Origin: Algibacter miyuki
GTDB taxonomy: Bacteria > Bacteroidota > Bacteroidia > Flavobacteriales > Flavobacteriaceae
DNA: 64,000 nt
Reading direction: 5' to 3'
Assembly (NCBI RefSeq): GCF_030409805.1
Contig: NZ_JAUFQP010000007.1
Location: 124,001 to 188,000 of the forward strand
Shown here: positions 17,941 to 26,255 of the stretch, one piece after another
How positions within the stretch are numbered: the first letter of the stretch is position 1
Layout: each line of letters begins with the position of its first letter
Position numbers and translations under genes: made by a program
Notes under the pieces: generated by a model
What the model was told of the DNA's origin: nothing
Seen by the model: only the letters and a program-made list of their open reading frames with translations
Database searches by the model: none

Positions 17941-18807
17941 ATGAAATCATTAAAACCAACCGCTATTTTAATGCTATTATTTTTCAGTATCTCAGTTTAC
18001 GCCCAGCGTAATTTCGACGATGTAAAAATAACCACAACCAAACTCACAGACCAAGTTTATATGCTTGTTGGCAGTGGCGGAAACATTGGTGTTTCGGTTG
18101 GCGAAGATGGTGTTTTCATCATCGATACCCAATTCGCGCCTTTAACTCCAAAAATTTTAGAAGCCATCCAAAACATCAGCGACCAACCTATTAAAATAGT
18201 TGCAAACACGCACCACCATGGCGACCATACCGGCGGAAACGAAAATATTGGCGATTTAGGCGCCACTATTATTGCTCACGACAATGTAAGAAAACGTCTT
18301 ATTGATAAAAGTCCAAAATCAGCTTTACCTGTAATCACCTTTAACGATAAATTACACCTACAAATAAATAATGAGCAAGTTATGGTATTCCATGTTGAAA
18401 ACGCTCACACCGATGGTGACGCCATGCTTTACTTTACAGAAAGTAATGTTTTACATACTGGAGACACCTATTTTAATGCGCGTTATCCGTTTATCGATTT
18501 AAACTCTGGCGGCAGCGTAAATGGTTATATTGATGCTGTAAAATCTGGATTGATGGTTATAGATGAAGAAACCAAAATTATTCCCGGTCACGGCGATTTA
18601 TCTAACAAAGCTGAATACTTCACCTTTTTGAATATGCTAGAAACTGTAAAAATTGCTGTTTTACAAGAAATTAACAACGGTAAATCTGAAGATGAAGTAG
18701 CTAGTAACAGTGCACTAACCAAAACTTTTGATAATTTAGGTTATGGCGATCATTTTATTAATAGTGAAAAAATGAGACGTACTTTTTATAAAAGCTTAAA
18801 AGAGTAA
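17941..18807 (+). CDS. Secreted metallo-beta-lactamase-fold hydrolase
   Basis: A 288-residue protein with a signal peptide (cleavage near VYAQ, residue 22). The zinc site THHHGDHTGGN is complete (His91, His93, Asp95, His96), with later ligands in ENAHTDGD, HTGDTYF and IPGHGD. The arrangement resembles SoxH/quinoprotein-relay or B3-like periplasmic members. Beta-lactamase activity is not implied; most such enzymes act on esters, thioesters or lactones. It is divergent from cyoE and transcribed alone, ending at a perfect 18-base hairpin. Confidence 0.88.
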   Translation: MKSLKPTAILMLLFFSISVYAQRNFDDVKITTTKLTDQVYMLVGSGGNIGVSVGEDGVFIIDTQFAPLTPKILEAIQNISDQPIKIVANTHHHGDHTGGNENIGDLGATIIAHDNVRKRLIDKSPKSALPVITFNDKLHLQINNEQVMVFHVENAHTDGDAMLYFTESNVLHTGDTYFNARYPFIDLNSGGSVNGYIDAVKSGLMVIDEETKIIPGHGDLSNKAEYFTFLNMLETVKIAVLQEINNGKSEDEVASNSALTKTFDNLGYGDHFINSEKMRRTFYKSLKE

Positions 18808-18840
18808 TTATCAAACTTAACAAAACACAAAAAGTCTATA

Positions 18841-18878
18841 AAATAAAGAAGCCCTAATCTATTAGGGCTTCTTTATTT
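18841..18878. terminator. Bidirectional terminator
   Basis: A perfect 18-base inverted repeat (AAATAAAGAAGCCCTAAT and its complement) with a 2-base centre lies between two convergent genes. Confidence 0.92.
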
Positions 18879-18915
18879 CTAAATTTATTTTTATGTTAGT
18901 TTTCAAACCATAAAA

Positions 18916-19344
18916 CTAACCAATGGTATACCGATACACATTAGTTTCTCGTTGCACAAAACCCATTTTTTGATACAATCTATTTCCCGCTACTTTTTCT
19001 GGCTTAGATGTTAAATTGATTTTTTCAATATTATTTTCAGTAGCGTATGTTATTGCAGCTTCAATTAATGCTTTCCCTACTCCTTTTCCTCGAGCAGCCT
19101 GATCGACCACAACATCTTCAATCCAAACTTTATCGCCTGTGGGTATTTTATTTAACACCAATGTCATGGTGCCAATAATCTCGTTATTATCTTCTGCTAA
19201 AAAAAGCAATGTACTATCAGAATTAACAATATGTTCCAACACTTCCCGATTAGGCAGCTCACAGTTGGAGGTCAGTTGAACAATTAAAGCTTGCATCGCT
19301 TTTACAACATGTTCCGTTACAGTAACTAATCTATATATCTTCAT
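18916..19344 (-). CDS. GNAT family N-acetyltransferase
   Basis: A 142-residue single-domain GNAT. The acetyl-CoA loop reads DQAARGKGVGKALIE (the Q/RxxGxG/A pattern), preceded by the beta-4 strand VWIEDVVVD and followed by the beta-5/alpha-4 segment INLTSKPEKVAGNRLYQKMGF. It resembles aminoglycoside or small-molecule acetyltransferases, but the substrate cannot be read from sequence. It lies just downstream of the first tRNA-Asp and has no operon partner. Confidence 0.88.
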   Translation of the reverse strand: MKIYRLVTVTEHVVKAMQALIVQLTSNCELPNREVLEHIVNSDSTLLFLAEDNNEIIGTMTLVLNKIPTGDKVWIEDVVVDQAARGKGVGKALIEAAITYATENNIEKINLTSKPEKVAGNRLYQKMGFVQRETNVYRYTIG

Positions 19345-19493
19345 AGATACAAAATTAGCAATTTTTAAAACAACTCAATATATTTTATTCGGGTTGCCTT
19401 ATTTTAGATTAATTCTGAAATTAAGATCACGTAGGAAGCCAGCAGATGCAAAGCCTTTAAAACTAAAGAAGAAATACAACAAAACCTTATAAA

Positions 19494-19521
19494 TAAAAAA
19501 AGCCCTAATTTCTTAGGACTT
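19494..19521 (-). terminator. Terminator of tRNA-Asp copy 1
   Basis: On the minus strand AGTCCTAA pairs with TTAGGGCT (one G-T pair) and is followed by seven T. It sits 20 bases after the tRNA 3' end. Confidence 0.7.
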
Positions 19522-19540
19522 TCTTATTTTGCAATGTTTG

Positions 19541-19614
19541 CGGTCTGGACGGGACTCGAACCCGCGACCTTCGCCGTGACAGGGCGACATTCTAACCAAC
19601 TGAACTACCAGACC
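19541..19614 (-). tRNA. tRNA-Asp (GTC), copy 1
   Basis: The minus strand folds as a standard 74-base tRNA: acceptor GGTCTGG/CCAGACC, D arm GTTCAGTTGGTTAGAAT, anticodon stem TCGCC/GGCGA around the loop CTGTCAC (anticodon GTC), T loop TTCGAGT and discriminator G. The CCA end is not encoded. It is identical to the copy at 21529-21602, and the flanking leader and terminator are also similar. Confidence 0.96.
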
Positions 19615-19632
19615 GTTGCTTTATTGCGAGTG

Positions 19633-19663
19633 CAAGAATACTATATTATTATTATATGACCAA
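19633..19663 (-). promoter_or_regulatory. Promoter of tRNA-Asp copy 1
   Basis: On the minus strand TTG (19663-19661), 20 bases, then TATTCTTG (19640-19633), one mismatch from TAnnTTTG. The leader TGCACTCGCAATAA is shared with copy 2. The mismatch suggests a weaker promoter than copy 2. Confidence 0.6.
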
Positions 19664-19810
19664 TTTTAATGACAATATAAATTAAAAATAATTTTAAGTT
19701 GAATTTTTAAAATTATGAAACACATTGAAATATCAAAACATAACAAACACAAATACAACTAAATAACAACTAAATCATTCGTTTTATATTCAAAAAAACA
19801 AATATTAATT

Positions 19811-21271
19811 TTACTGCTTTTTAGACCGCTTATTTTTCATAGCCCCGGGATTAGAGTATAAAACCGCTTTGTTTTCCATTAGACGTTGGTGAATATGGTA
19901 AGTAACATCCATCCACGAACGTTCCTCTCCCCATAAAGGTGCCATCATTTTGGATTCCCAAGCTTTTAATTCATCTTGTAATAATTGATATGTTTTCGTT
20001 TCCGAAGTTTCTAAGTTTACGGTTTCACCTAAATCCTCTTCTAAATTGTATAAGGTTGCTCCATAATCTTGCAAACGCACCAATTTAAAATCGCCAACCC
20101 TAGCCCCTGCTTCTTCTAATTTCCTCCAAAATAGTTTTTCATGAGGATCACCTGTTTTTTCTCCTTGTAAATAAGGCAATAAGTTAACGCCATCTAAAAC
20201 TAAATCATCAGCTTTTTTAATATCAGCCGCCGCCAAAGCTGTTGTAAAAATATCTAAAGACGAAGATAAACCATCAAACGTTTGGCCTGCTTTAATCTGT
20301 TTTGGCCAGCTAACCACAAAAGGCACTCTGTGTCCGCCTTCAAACTTATTACCTTTCCAACCTTTTAAAGGGCCTCCACTCGAACTATTATTAGCAGCGC
20401 CACCATTATCACTTAAAAAATAAATAAGCGTATTTTCCTCTAAACCTAAATCTTTTAATTTTTGTTGCAGCTTCCCTACGTTCTCATCTAAAGACCAAGT
20501 CATGGCTGCCAGTTTTTGCCTCGAATGGTCTTTATATTTCTCCAAATGTTCTACTTTAGCCTCCATAGGCGTATGCACGGCATTAAATGCTAAATACATA
20601 AAAAAGGGATTGTTTTTATTCTCTTCTACAAACTTCACCGATTGATCGCCCAAAACATCGGTTAGATAGCCATCAAACAAGACGCGCTTACCATTATGCT
20701 GTAGCATTTTTTTCTTTGTTGGATTTTTTTCAGGAAAATAAGAACGGCTTCCGGCCTCGAAACCAAAAAACTCATCGAAACCACGTTGATTAGGATGATC
20801 GCTTTGCTCTGCTCCTAAATGCCATTTCCCTAAAGCTAAGGTTTTATACCCATTTTCTTTAAACACATCGGCCATGGTAACCACATTATCCGACAAACCA
20901 ATATCACCAGAACCCCCATAACCAGTACCGTTAGCTTCAAACCCAAAACGTTGTTGATATTTCCCCGTCATTAACCCCGCACGCGATGGCGCACATACCG
21001 TAGCACTAACATGTGCATCGGTTAAAACAGCACCACTTTTGGCAAGTCTATCTATATTGGGAGTTTCTAAATCTTCACAGCCCATAAAACCAAAATCGGC
21101 ATAACCTGCATCGTCAACAAGAATAACAATAACATTTGGGGGTTGTATTTTTGCCGGAAACACTTTCGTTTCTGCTGTGTTTTTACAGGCCGATAACGAA
21201 ACGACAGTTAAGATTAGGAAAAGCGATAAAAAACTTATGCTTTTATTAATCCTGCGTAATAGTAAATTCAT
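19811..21271 (-). CDS. Lipoprotein sulfatase (arylsulfatase family S1)
   Basis: A 486-residue alkaline-phosphatase-fold sulfatase. The lipoprotein signal ends at LSAC (Cys29), so it should be anchored to an envelope membrane. The metal-binding start is VILVDDAGYADFG. The catalytic motif is C93-APSR-AG, where Cys93 would be converted to formylglycine by a maturase encoded elsewhere. Other sulfatase motifs are GKWHLG and SDNGG. The likely substrate is a sulfated polysaccharide such as an algal glycan, but no glycoside hydrolase, SusC/D pair or maturase is adjacent. The gene is isolated between two identical tRNA-Asp genes read in the same direction. Confidence 0.92.
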   Translation of the reverse strand: MNLLLRRINKSISFLSLFLILTVVSLSACKNTAETKVFPAKIQPPNVIVILVDDAGYADFGFMGCEDLETPNIDRLAKSGAVLTDAHVSATVCAPSRAGLMTGKYQQRFGFEANGTGYGGSGDIGLSDNVVTMADVFKENGYKTLALGKWHLGAEQSDHPNQRGFDEFFGFEAGSRSYFPEKNPTKKKMLQHNGKRVLFDGYLTDVLGDQSVKFVEENKNNPFFMYLAFNAVHTPMEAKVEHLEKYKDHSRQKLAAMTWSLDENVGKLQQKLKDLGLEENTLIYFLSDNGGAANNSSSGGPLKGWKGNKFEGGHRVPFVVSWPKQIKAGQTFDGLSSSLDIFTTALAAADIKKADDLVLDGVNLLPYLQGEKTGDPHEKLFWRKLEEAGARVGDFKLVRLQDYGATLYNLEEDLGETVNLETSETKTYQLLQDELKAWESKMMAPLWGEERSWMDVTYHIHQRLMENKAVLYSNPGAMKNKRSKKQ

Positions 21272-21482
21272 ACTTTTTTGTTTAATAAAGGTAATTTTAT
21301 CTTTTCAAGAAAACCAAAGATAACTTTTATTTAAACATCATTTCTAAAGAACAGAAAGGCCGTAAAACAAAAAAGCATCCCAATCTTCTTCACAGAAAAA
21401 AGGAAAGCTTCTCATTGGTATACCAAACACAATTTGGTAAACTACTTCCCGAATAAATCGGGACAACACAACTTCTTATTGC

Positions 21483-21510
21483 CAAAAAAAGCCCTAATTT
21501 CTCAGAGCTT
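21483..21510 (-). terminator. Terminator of tRNA-Asp copy 2
   Basis: On the minus strand AAGCTCTGA pairs with TTAGGGCTT using two G-T pairs, followed by a T run. It is the diverged twin of the terminator after copy 1. Confidence 0.6.
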
Positions 21511-21528
21511 TCTTGCTTGCAATTTTTG

Positions 21529-21602
21529 CGGTCTGGACGGGACTCGAACCCGCGACCTTCGCCGTGACAGGGCGACATTCTAACCAACTGAACTACCAGA
21601 CC
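21529..21602 (-). tRNA. tRNA-Asp (GTC), copy 2
   Basis: All 74 bases match copy 1, with anticodon GTC in loop CTGTCAC. Flanks are related: the leader TTGCACTCGCAATAA-GCAAC and the downstream CTAATTTCT hairpin appear at both sites with substitutions. The promoter here matches consensus fully, so this is probably the main copy. Confidence 0.96.
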
Positions 21603-21620
21603 GTTGCATTATTGCGAGTG

Positions 21621-21650
21621 CAAATATACACTCCTTTTTTAGTTACACAA
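21621..21650 (-). promoter_or_regulatory. Promoter of tRNA-Asp copy 2
   Basis: On the minus strand TTG (21650-21648), 19 bases, then TATATTTG (21628-21621). This is a full match to the Bacteroidota promoter. It ends 18 bases before the tRNA 5' end. Confidence 0.75.
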
Positions 21651-21683
21651 AACTTTTTTAAGTTTATTTTTAAAAATAATTCA

Positions 21684-22613
21684 CTAAATAAATTTCTGAC
21701 GTGCTATCATATAGGTTGTCAATATGTTACTAAAATCTTTATTTATGTCTGCCTCTACATAATTAATTTTGTATTGCGCACATTTCAACCTTAGGTTACT
21801 AAAATAAGTATTTACTGTTTTGCTGTAGTTTTCTTTAATAGTATCTGCATATAAGTTAATATGCTCACCAGTTTCAACATCAATAAAGCGTTTAGGCCTA
21901 TTATCAAAGTCAAAATCCAATTCCTTCTCCTTATCAAAAACATGAAATAAAACCACCTCATGCTTGTTGTATTTTAAATGACGAAGGGCTTCAAATAACT
22001 TTACATCATCTTCCGAAGTTTGAAACATATCGGTAAATAAGAATATCAACGATCGCCTGTGTACGTTTTCGGCTATTTCGTGCAGATACTTATACGTTTC
22101 TGTTTGCTTGTTTACAGGCTTCGCTAGCACCGCCTCACTTAATGCATTTAACAACATGTGATGGTGGCGTTCACTGCCCTTTTCCGAAGCATAAAAATCG
22201 TATGCATCACTATAAATACTCAACCCCACGGCATCACGTTGCTTTTTCAGCATTTGCATTAAAGCCGCCGCAGCTAATACAGAAAAACCCACCTTATTCA
22301 AATGATCAATAGCAAACGCATTCATTTCTGGGAAATGCATCGAGCTACTATTGTCTAATATAATATGACAACGCAAATTCGTTTCATCATCATACCGTTT
22401 TGTGTAAAGCTTTTCTGTTTTGGCGAATAATTTCCAATCGATATGGCGAGTACTTTCACCAGGATTATAAATTTTATGCTCGGCAAACTCGGCCGAAAAC
22501 CCATGAAACGGACTTTTATGCATACCGGCAATAAACCCCTCAACTACTTGTTTTGCAAGTAACCCAAGATTTTTAAAACCTTCTGCTTTATTTAGTTCGT
22601 TTTGTATATTCAT
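21684..22613 (-). CDS. DUF58 domain protein (vWA-like)
   Basis: The start chosen is the second ATG (MNIQNELNKAEGF), giving 309 residues. An ATG 10 codons earlier falls inside the terminator stem of clpP and is less likely. The DUF58 core reads YNPGESTRHIDWKLFAKTEKLYTKRYDDE, followed by a vWA-like domain with DNSSSMH (DxSxS metal site). There are no transmembrane helices in this member. DUF58 genes often sit next to MoxR ATPases and vWA genes; none is present here. The biochemical role of the family is unclear. Confidence 0.85.
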   Translation of the reverse strand: MNIQNELNKAEGFKNLGLLAKQVVEGFIAGMHKSPFHGFSAEFAEHKIYNPGESTRHIDWKLFAKTEKLYTKRYDDETNLRCHIILDNSSSMHFPEMNAFAIDHLNKVGFSVLAAAALMQMLKKQRDAVGLSIYSDAYDFYASEKGSERHHHMLLNALSEAVLAKPVNKQTETYKYLHEIAENVHRRSLIFLFTDMFQTSEDDVKLFEALRHLKYNKHEVVLFHVFDKEKELDFDFDNRPKRFIDVETGEHINLYADTIKENYSKTVNTYFSNLRLKCAQYKINYVEADINKDFSNILTTYMIARQKFI

Positions 22614-22624
22614 ATAAAAAAAAT

Positions 22625-22661
22625 GATCTGTTTCAAATTTCAATTGAAACTAAAACAGACC
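22625..22661 (-). terminator. Terminator of clpP
   Basis: On the minus strand GGTCTGTTT pairs with AAACAGATC (one G-T pair) around a loop that itself contains GTTTCAATTGAAAT. A run of eight T follows. The T run ends only 4 bases before the ATG of the DUF58 gene. Confidence 0.75.
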
Positions 22662-22684
22662 ACTGTATTATTCTTTTACTTTTC

Positions 22685-23230
22685 TTAACCTGCAATACCA
22701 TCAACAATACCGTAAGCCACAGAAGCTTCAGCCCCCATCCAATGGTCACGATTAAAATCTTTCATTACTTTTTCAAAACTTTGCCCGCAATTATCAGCTA
22801 AAATCTGCGCACTTAATTCTTTAGTAATTACAATTTCTTTCGCCGTAATTTCAATATCACTCGCTTGTCCACGCGCACCGCCACTAGGTTGGTGAATCAT
22901 AACACGTGCGTGAGGTTGTATAAAACGTTTACCTTTTTCACCAGCCGATAAAATTAACGATCCCATAGAAGCAGCAAAACCTGTACAAACTGTAGAAACT
23001 TCACTTTTTAGCGCCTTAATACAATCGTAAACAGCAAAACCAGAAGTTACATAACCACCCGGACTATTAATATAAAGTGTAATATCTTCAGTACCTAAAG
23101 CATCTAAATACATTAATCTATCAATCACATGTTTCGCCGAATCATCATCAACCTGACCCCATAAAAACACCTTACGTTGTTCAATAAAGTTACTATCAAT
23201 AGCGTCTTGAATTTTTTTATGTCCACTCAT
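22685..23230 (-). CDS. clpP: ATP-dependent Clp protease proteolytic subunit
   Basis: A 181-residue ClpP-family serine protease with the full triad: Ser88 in GFAASMGS, His113 in MIHQPSGG and Asp162 in NRDHWM. ClpP forms a double seven-subunit barrel fed by ClpX or ClpA/C. This protein is shorter than classical ClpP (about 200) and lacks its N-terminal propeptide. No clpX gene is adjacent, so it may be a second ClpP paralog. It is flanked by terminators on both sides and stands alone. Confidence 0.9.
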   Translation of the reverse strand: MSGHKKIQDAIDSNFIEQRKVFLWGQVDDDSAKHVIDRLMYLDALGTEDITLYINSPGGYVTSGFAVYDCIKALKSEVSTVCTGFAASMGSLILSAGEKGKRFIQPHARVMIHQPSGGARGQASDIEITAKEIVITKELSAQILADNCGQSFEKVMKDFNRDHWMGAEASVAYGIVDGIAG

Positions 23231-23263
23231 TATTTCTTGAATTTAATTTTCATCTAAAATAAA

Positions 23264-23293
23264 AAAAGGTTCACCATAAATGGCAAACCTTTT
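23264..23293 (-). terminator. Terminator of trxA
   Basis: AAAAGGTT pairs with AACCTTTT, with inner CCA/TGG pairing, just after the thioredoxin stop codon. The minus strand continues as a T run. Confidence 0.75.
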
Positions 23294-23314
23294 CACTTTT
23301 CTTTTCAGTATATA

Positions 23315-23632
23315 TTATAAAAGCGCATCAATCGCTTCAGCATAAGTTGCCTTAGGCGCTACACCTACTTGTCTACCAACAACCTCACCGTTTTGAAAAA
23401 CCAAAACTGTAGGAATGTTACGCACACCGTATTTTGCAGCAAATTCTTGATTTGCATCAACATCTACCTTACCAACAACTGCTTTACCTTCGTATTCACT
23501 ACTAATTTCTTCAATAACTGGTCCAACCATTCTACAAGGTCCGCACCATGCAGCCCAAAAATCAACTAATACCGGTTTATCACTTTTTAAAACCGTTTCT
23601 TCAAACGTCGCATCTGTAATCTCTAATGCCAT
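23315..23632 (-). CDS. trxA: Thioredoxin
   Basis: A 105-residue cytoplasmic thioredoxin with the active site WC30-GP-C33-R and the cis-proline segment VRNIPTVLVF. It has no signal peptide. It reduces protein disulfides with electrons from thioredoxin reductase. It is monocistronic. MsrA and MsrB, encoded at 47-48 kb, need thioredoxin for recycling. Confidence 0.96.
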   Translation of the reverse strand: MALEITDATFEETVLKSDKPVLVDFWAAWCGPCRMVGPVIEEISSEYEGKAVVGKVDVDANQEFAAKYGVRNIPTVLVFQNGEVVGRQVGVAPKATYAEAIDALL

Positions 23633-23761
23633 AATATTTATATTTTAAAGTTCTTAATTCGTTTTAACAACACAAATTTAGTCAAAAATTTCCCGATTCC
23701 TTACATAGCTATCATTTGTTTTACCTATAACGGCATTGAGTAGAGCTATTTAATAAGGTTT

Positions 23762-23854
23762 TGGGCGCTACCACAAGGGTCGGGCTTTACGTTGCTAGTC
23801 CGCGCACCTCCGTTGTCGGGCTGTGGGCTTTTCACTGCAATCCCTAGCGCGGGC
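23762..23854 (+). repeat. Interspersed intergenic repeat, copy 3
   Basis: It begins TGGGCGCTACCACAAGGGTC, continues GGGCTTTACGTTGCTAG, and ends CAATCCCTAGCGCGGGC. Both ends match copy 2 (16166-16264) and, less well, copy 1. The middle differs and holds a second TCGGGCTGTGGGCTTTTC, as if partly re-duplicated. It sits upstream of trxA and downstream of obg, with no reading frame. Confidence 0.75.
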
Positions 23855-23900
23855 ACTCGGCTATATCATTATTAAAACGGTATGTTCCGTTAAAATAATA

Positions 23901-24899
23901 TTAAACGTTTAACATTTTCCAAAGCACATCCTTTAGCTCTGTGATGCCTTGTTGGGCAACAGACGAGATAAACAAATAAGGAATTGGTAATTCGTTATCT
24001 AATTCAATTTTCATTTCAGCTTTAAGTTCGTCATCCAACATATCACTTTTAGATATGGCGATAACACGGTCTTTATCCAGCATTTCTGGGTTATAACGAC
24101 GTAGCTCATCTAAAAGAATATCATATTGTTTACGAATATCTTCAGCATCAGCAGGAATCATAAACAACAAAATCGAGTTACGCTCAATATGGCGTAAAAA
24201 GTAATGCCCCAATCCTTTACCTTCCGCAGCACCTTCAATAATCCCAGGGATATCAGCCATTACAAAAGTTTGAAAATCACGATATTCCACAATACCTAAA
24301 TTAGGTTTTAGTGTGGTAAACTCGTAATCTGCAATTTTTGGCTTAGCAGAAGTTACTACAGATAGAAGCGTAGATTTTCCAGCATTTGGAAATCCAACTA
24401 AACCAACATCGGCAAGTACTTTCAACTCTAAAGTAATGTACTTCTCTTCCATCGGCATACCGGGTTGGGCATAACGAGGCGTTTGATTTGTTGAAGATCG
24501 GAAATGCCAGTTTCCTAAACCACCTTTTCCGCCTTCAGCGATAATTCGCTCTTCACCGTTTTCGGTAATTTCTAGTAATATTTCATTCGTTTCAGTATCA
24601 CGAATAACTGTACCTAATGGCACATCTAAGTAAAAATCTTCACCATCGGCACCAAAACTTCTACTTTTACTTCCGTTTCCACCGTGACCAGCACGAATGT
24701 GTTTTTTAAATTTTAAATGCAGAAGGGTCCAGAGGTTATCATTACCTCTTAGAATAATGTGTCCGCCACGACCACCATCACCACCATCGGGTCCACCTTT
24801 GGTGATATATTTTTCGCGGTGTAAATGCGCCGATCCACGGCCACCCTTACCAGAGCTTACATACATTTTTACGTAATCTACAAAATTTCCTTCTGTCAT
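23901..24899 (-). CDS. obg: GTPase Obg
   Basis: A 332-residue ribosome-assembly GTPase. The N-terminal Obg fold is rich in glycine ([12 protein letters not shown] and [11 protein letters not shown], residues 1-158). The G domain has G1 GFPNAGKST, switch [14 protein letters not shown] and the base-recognition motif SKSD. There is no C-terminal OCT extension, which is normal for this group. Obg binds the 50S subunit and links growth to nucleotide levels. It is followed in the same direction by no coding gene; the repeat element lies after its stop. Confidence 0.95.
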   Translation of the reverse strand: MTEGNFVDYVKMYVSSGKGGRGSAHLHREKYITKGGPDGGDGGRGGHIILRGNDNLWTLLHLKFKKHIRAGHGGNGSKSRSFGADGEDFYLDVPLGTVIRDTETNEILLEITENGEERIIAEGGKGGLGNWHFRSSTNQTPRYAQPGMPMEEKYITLELKVLADVGLVGFPNAGKSTLLSVVTSAKPKIADYEFTTLKPNLGIVEYRDFQTFVMADIPGIIEGAAEGKGLGHYFLRHIERNSILLFMIPADAEDIRKQYDILLDELRRYNPEMLDKDRVIAISKSDMLDDELKAEMKIELDNELPIPYLFISSVAQQGITELKDVLWKMLNV

Positions 24900-25008
24900 T
24901 TTTCTTTCTTTATTAACTTGCTTATTGTAAAGTTATTTAGTTGGCTATTTTTTAAAATAAAACATCAGTTCCTTTTTTATAAACAGCTAAACGAATAAAC
25001 TTTTAAGC

Positions 25009-26118
25009 CTATAGATTATCTATAGCTGTGCTTAAACGCACAGTAATATCTTCGATACTACCAACACCATCTACACCAAAATATTTGTTTTGTGCATTGT
25101 AGTAATCTTTTAAAATTGCGGTTTTGCTGTAATATTCTGTAATTCTATTTCTTATAATAGACTCATCAGCATCATCAGGTCTGCCACTTGTTTTTCCTCT
25201 TTCTAATAAACGACCAACTAAAATTTCATCGTCAACCTCAAGTGCAATCATTGCATCAATTTGCGAATCTTTAGATTCCATTAATTTATCTAGAGACTCT
25301 GCTTGTGCATTTGTTCTTGGGAAACCATCAAAAATAAATCCGTTGGCATCGGCATTTTTTTCAACCTCAGCATTCAACATATCTATAGTTACTTGGTCTG
25401 GAACCAACTCACCTTTATCAATAAACGATTTAGCTAACATACCTAAAGCTGTTTCGTTTTTAATATTAAATCGAAAAACATCGCCGGTAGAAATATGTAC
25501 CAAGTTGTATTTTTCTTTTAAAAAGTTTGCTTGTGTTCCTTTTCCTGCGCCTGGAGGGCCAAATAGCACTAAATTTGTCATATGTTGTGTTTCTTTTATT
25601 TGATATACTTCTGGAATATCCCTTCCTAAGCCATCGTAATCTAGGCCATAACCTACAATAAATTTATTAGGAATTTCTATACCAACGTAATGGAGTTTAA
25701 AGTCTTTTTTATAGGCTTCGGGCTTATAAAAGAGTGTCGCAATTTTTAACGTTTTCACGTTTTCATTTCTAAAAATGCGGTGCACCTCAGCAAGCGTATT
25801 TCCGGTATCTATAATATCTTCCAAAATAACAACAGTGCGTCCCGTTAAATCTTGAGTAAGCCCAATTAAACGTTGAATATCTTCGGTAGATTTCACGCCT
25901 TCATAAGATGCTAATTTGATAAAAGTAACTTCGCAAGGTTTTGGATATTTCTTTACAAAATCGCTTACTACCATAAACGAGCCGTTAAGAATACCAATAA
26001 ACACAGGAATTTCATCGCCTATATCATTCGCAATCTCCTCTGCCATTCGTGCCAACGCATCATCGATTTGCTGTGCAGAAATAAAAGGTTTAAAATATTT
26101 TTCGTGTAGCTTTATCAC
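25009..26118 (-). CDS. Fused hypoxanthine phosphoribosyltransferase-adenylate kinase
   Basis: A single open frame of 369 residues, starting with GTG at 26118 (MIKLHEKYFKPFIS); a TTG eight codons earlier is possible but less like the family. Residues 1-178 are a full HPRT: the PRPP loop is ILEDIIDTGNTL, and the end is GLGRDIPEVYQIK. After a linker of about five residues (ETQH) a full adenylate kinase starts: MTNLVLFGPPGAGKGTQ, with FDGFPRT and the short lid GKTSGRPDD. Both active sites look intact. The enzymes salvage purines and balance AMP/ADP/ATP. No stop or frameshift separates them in the sequence. Confidence 0.9.
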   Translation of the reverse strand: MIKLHEKYFKPFISAQQIDDALARMAEEIANDIGDEIPVFIGILNGSFMVVSDFVKKYPKPCEVTFIKLASYEGVKSTEDIQRLIGLTQDLTGRTVVILEDIIDTGNTLAEVHRIFRNENVKTLKIATLFYKPEAYKKDFKLHYVGIEIPNKFIVGYGLDYDGLGRDIPEVYQIKETQHMTNLVLFGPPGAGKGTQANFLKEKYNLVHISTGDVFRFNIKNETALGMLAKSFIDKGELVPDQVTIDMLNAEVEKNADANGFIFDGFPRTNAQAESLDKLMESKDSQIDAMIALEVDDEILVGRLLERGKTSGRPDDADESIIRNRITEYYSKTAILKDYYNAQNKYFGVDGVGSIEDITVRLSTAIDNL

Positions 26119-26212
26119 GGTTATTATTTTTTGAAGTTGCAAAGATAACCAATAGATTAAGTAATTAGGCTTTTTTGATTTAGGAATTGAAGTCTATTTT
26201 GAGATTTAAACG

Positions 26213-26220
26213 TATTTTTG
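26213..26220 (+). promoter_or_regulatory. Probable -7 box of purK
   Basis: TATTTTTG matches TAnnTTTG, 35 bases before the purK ATG. A TTG at 26187-26189 is 23 bases upstream, a little far for a -33 box. Confidence 0.45.
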
Positions 26221-26255
26221 CTATCTATTTAAGAATTTTTAGTTAAAACAAACAA

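Noticed and set aside
17774..17959. Minus-strand open frame across the cyoE/beta-lactamase-fold gap
   Set aside because: It overlaps the cyoE coding sequence in another frame and the cyoE promoter; no homolog-like pattern.
19541..21602. Genomic island inserted at a tRNA gene by an integrase
   Set aside because: No integrase, recombinase or phage gene lies between or beside the tRNA copies; only one sulfatase. The direct duplication is kept as a finding without claiming an integrase event.
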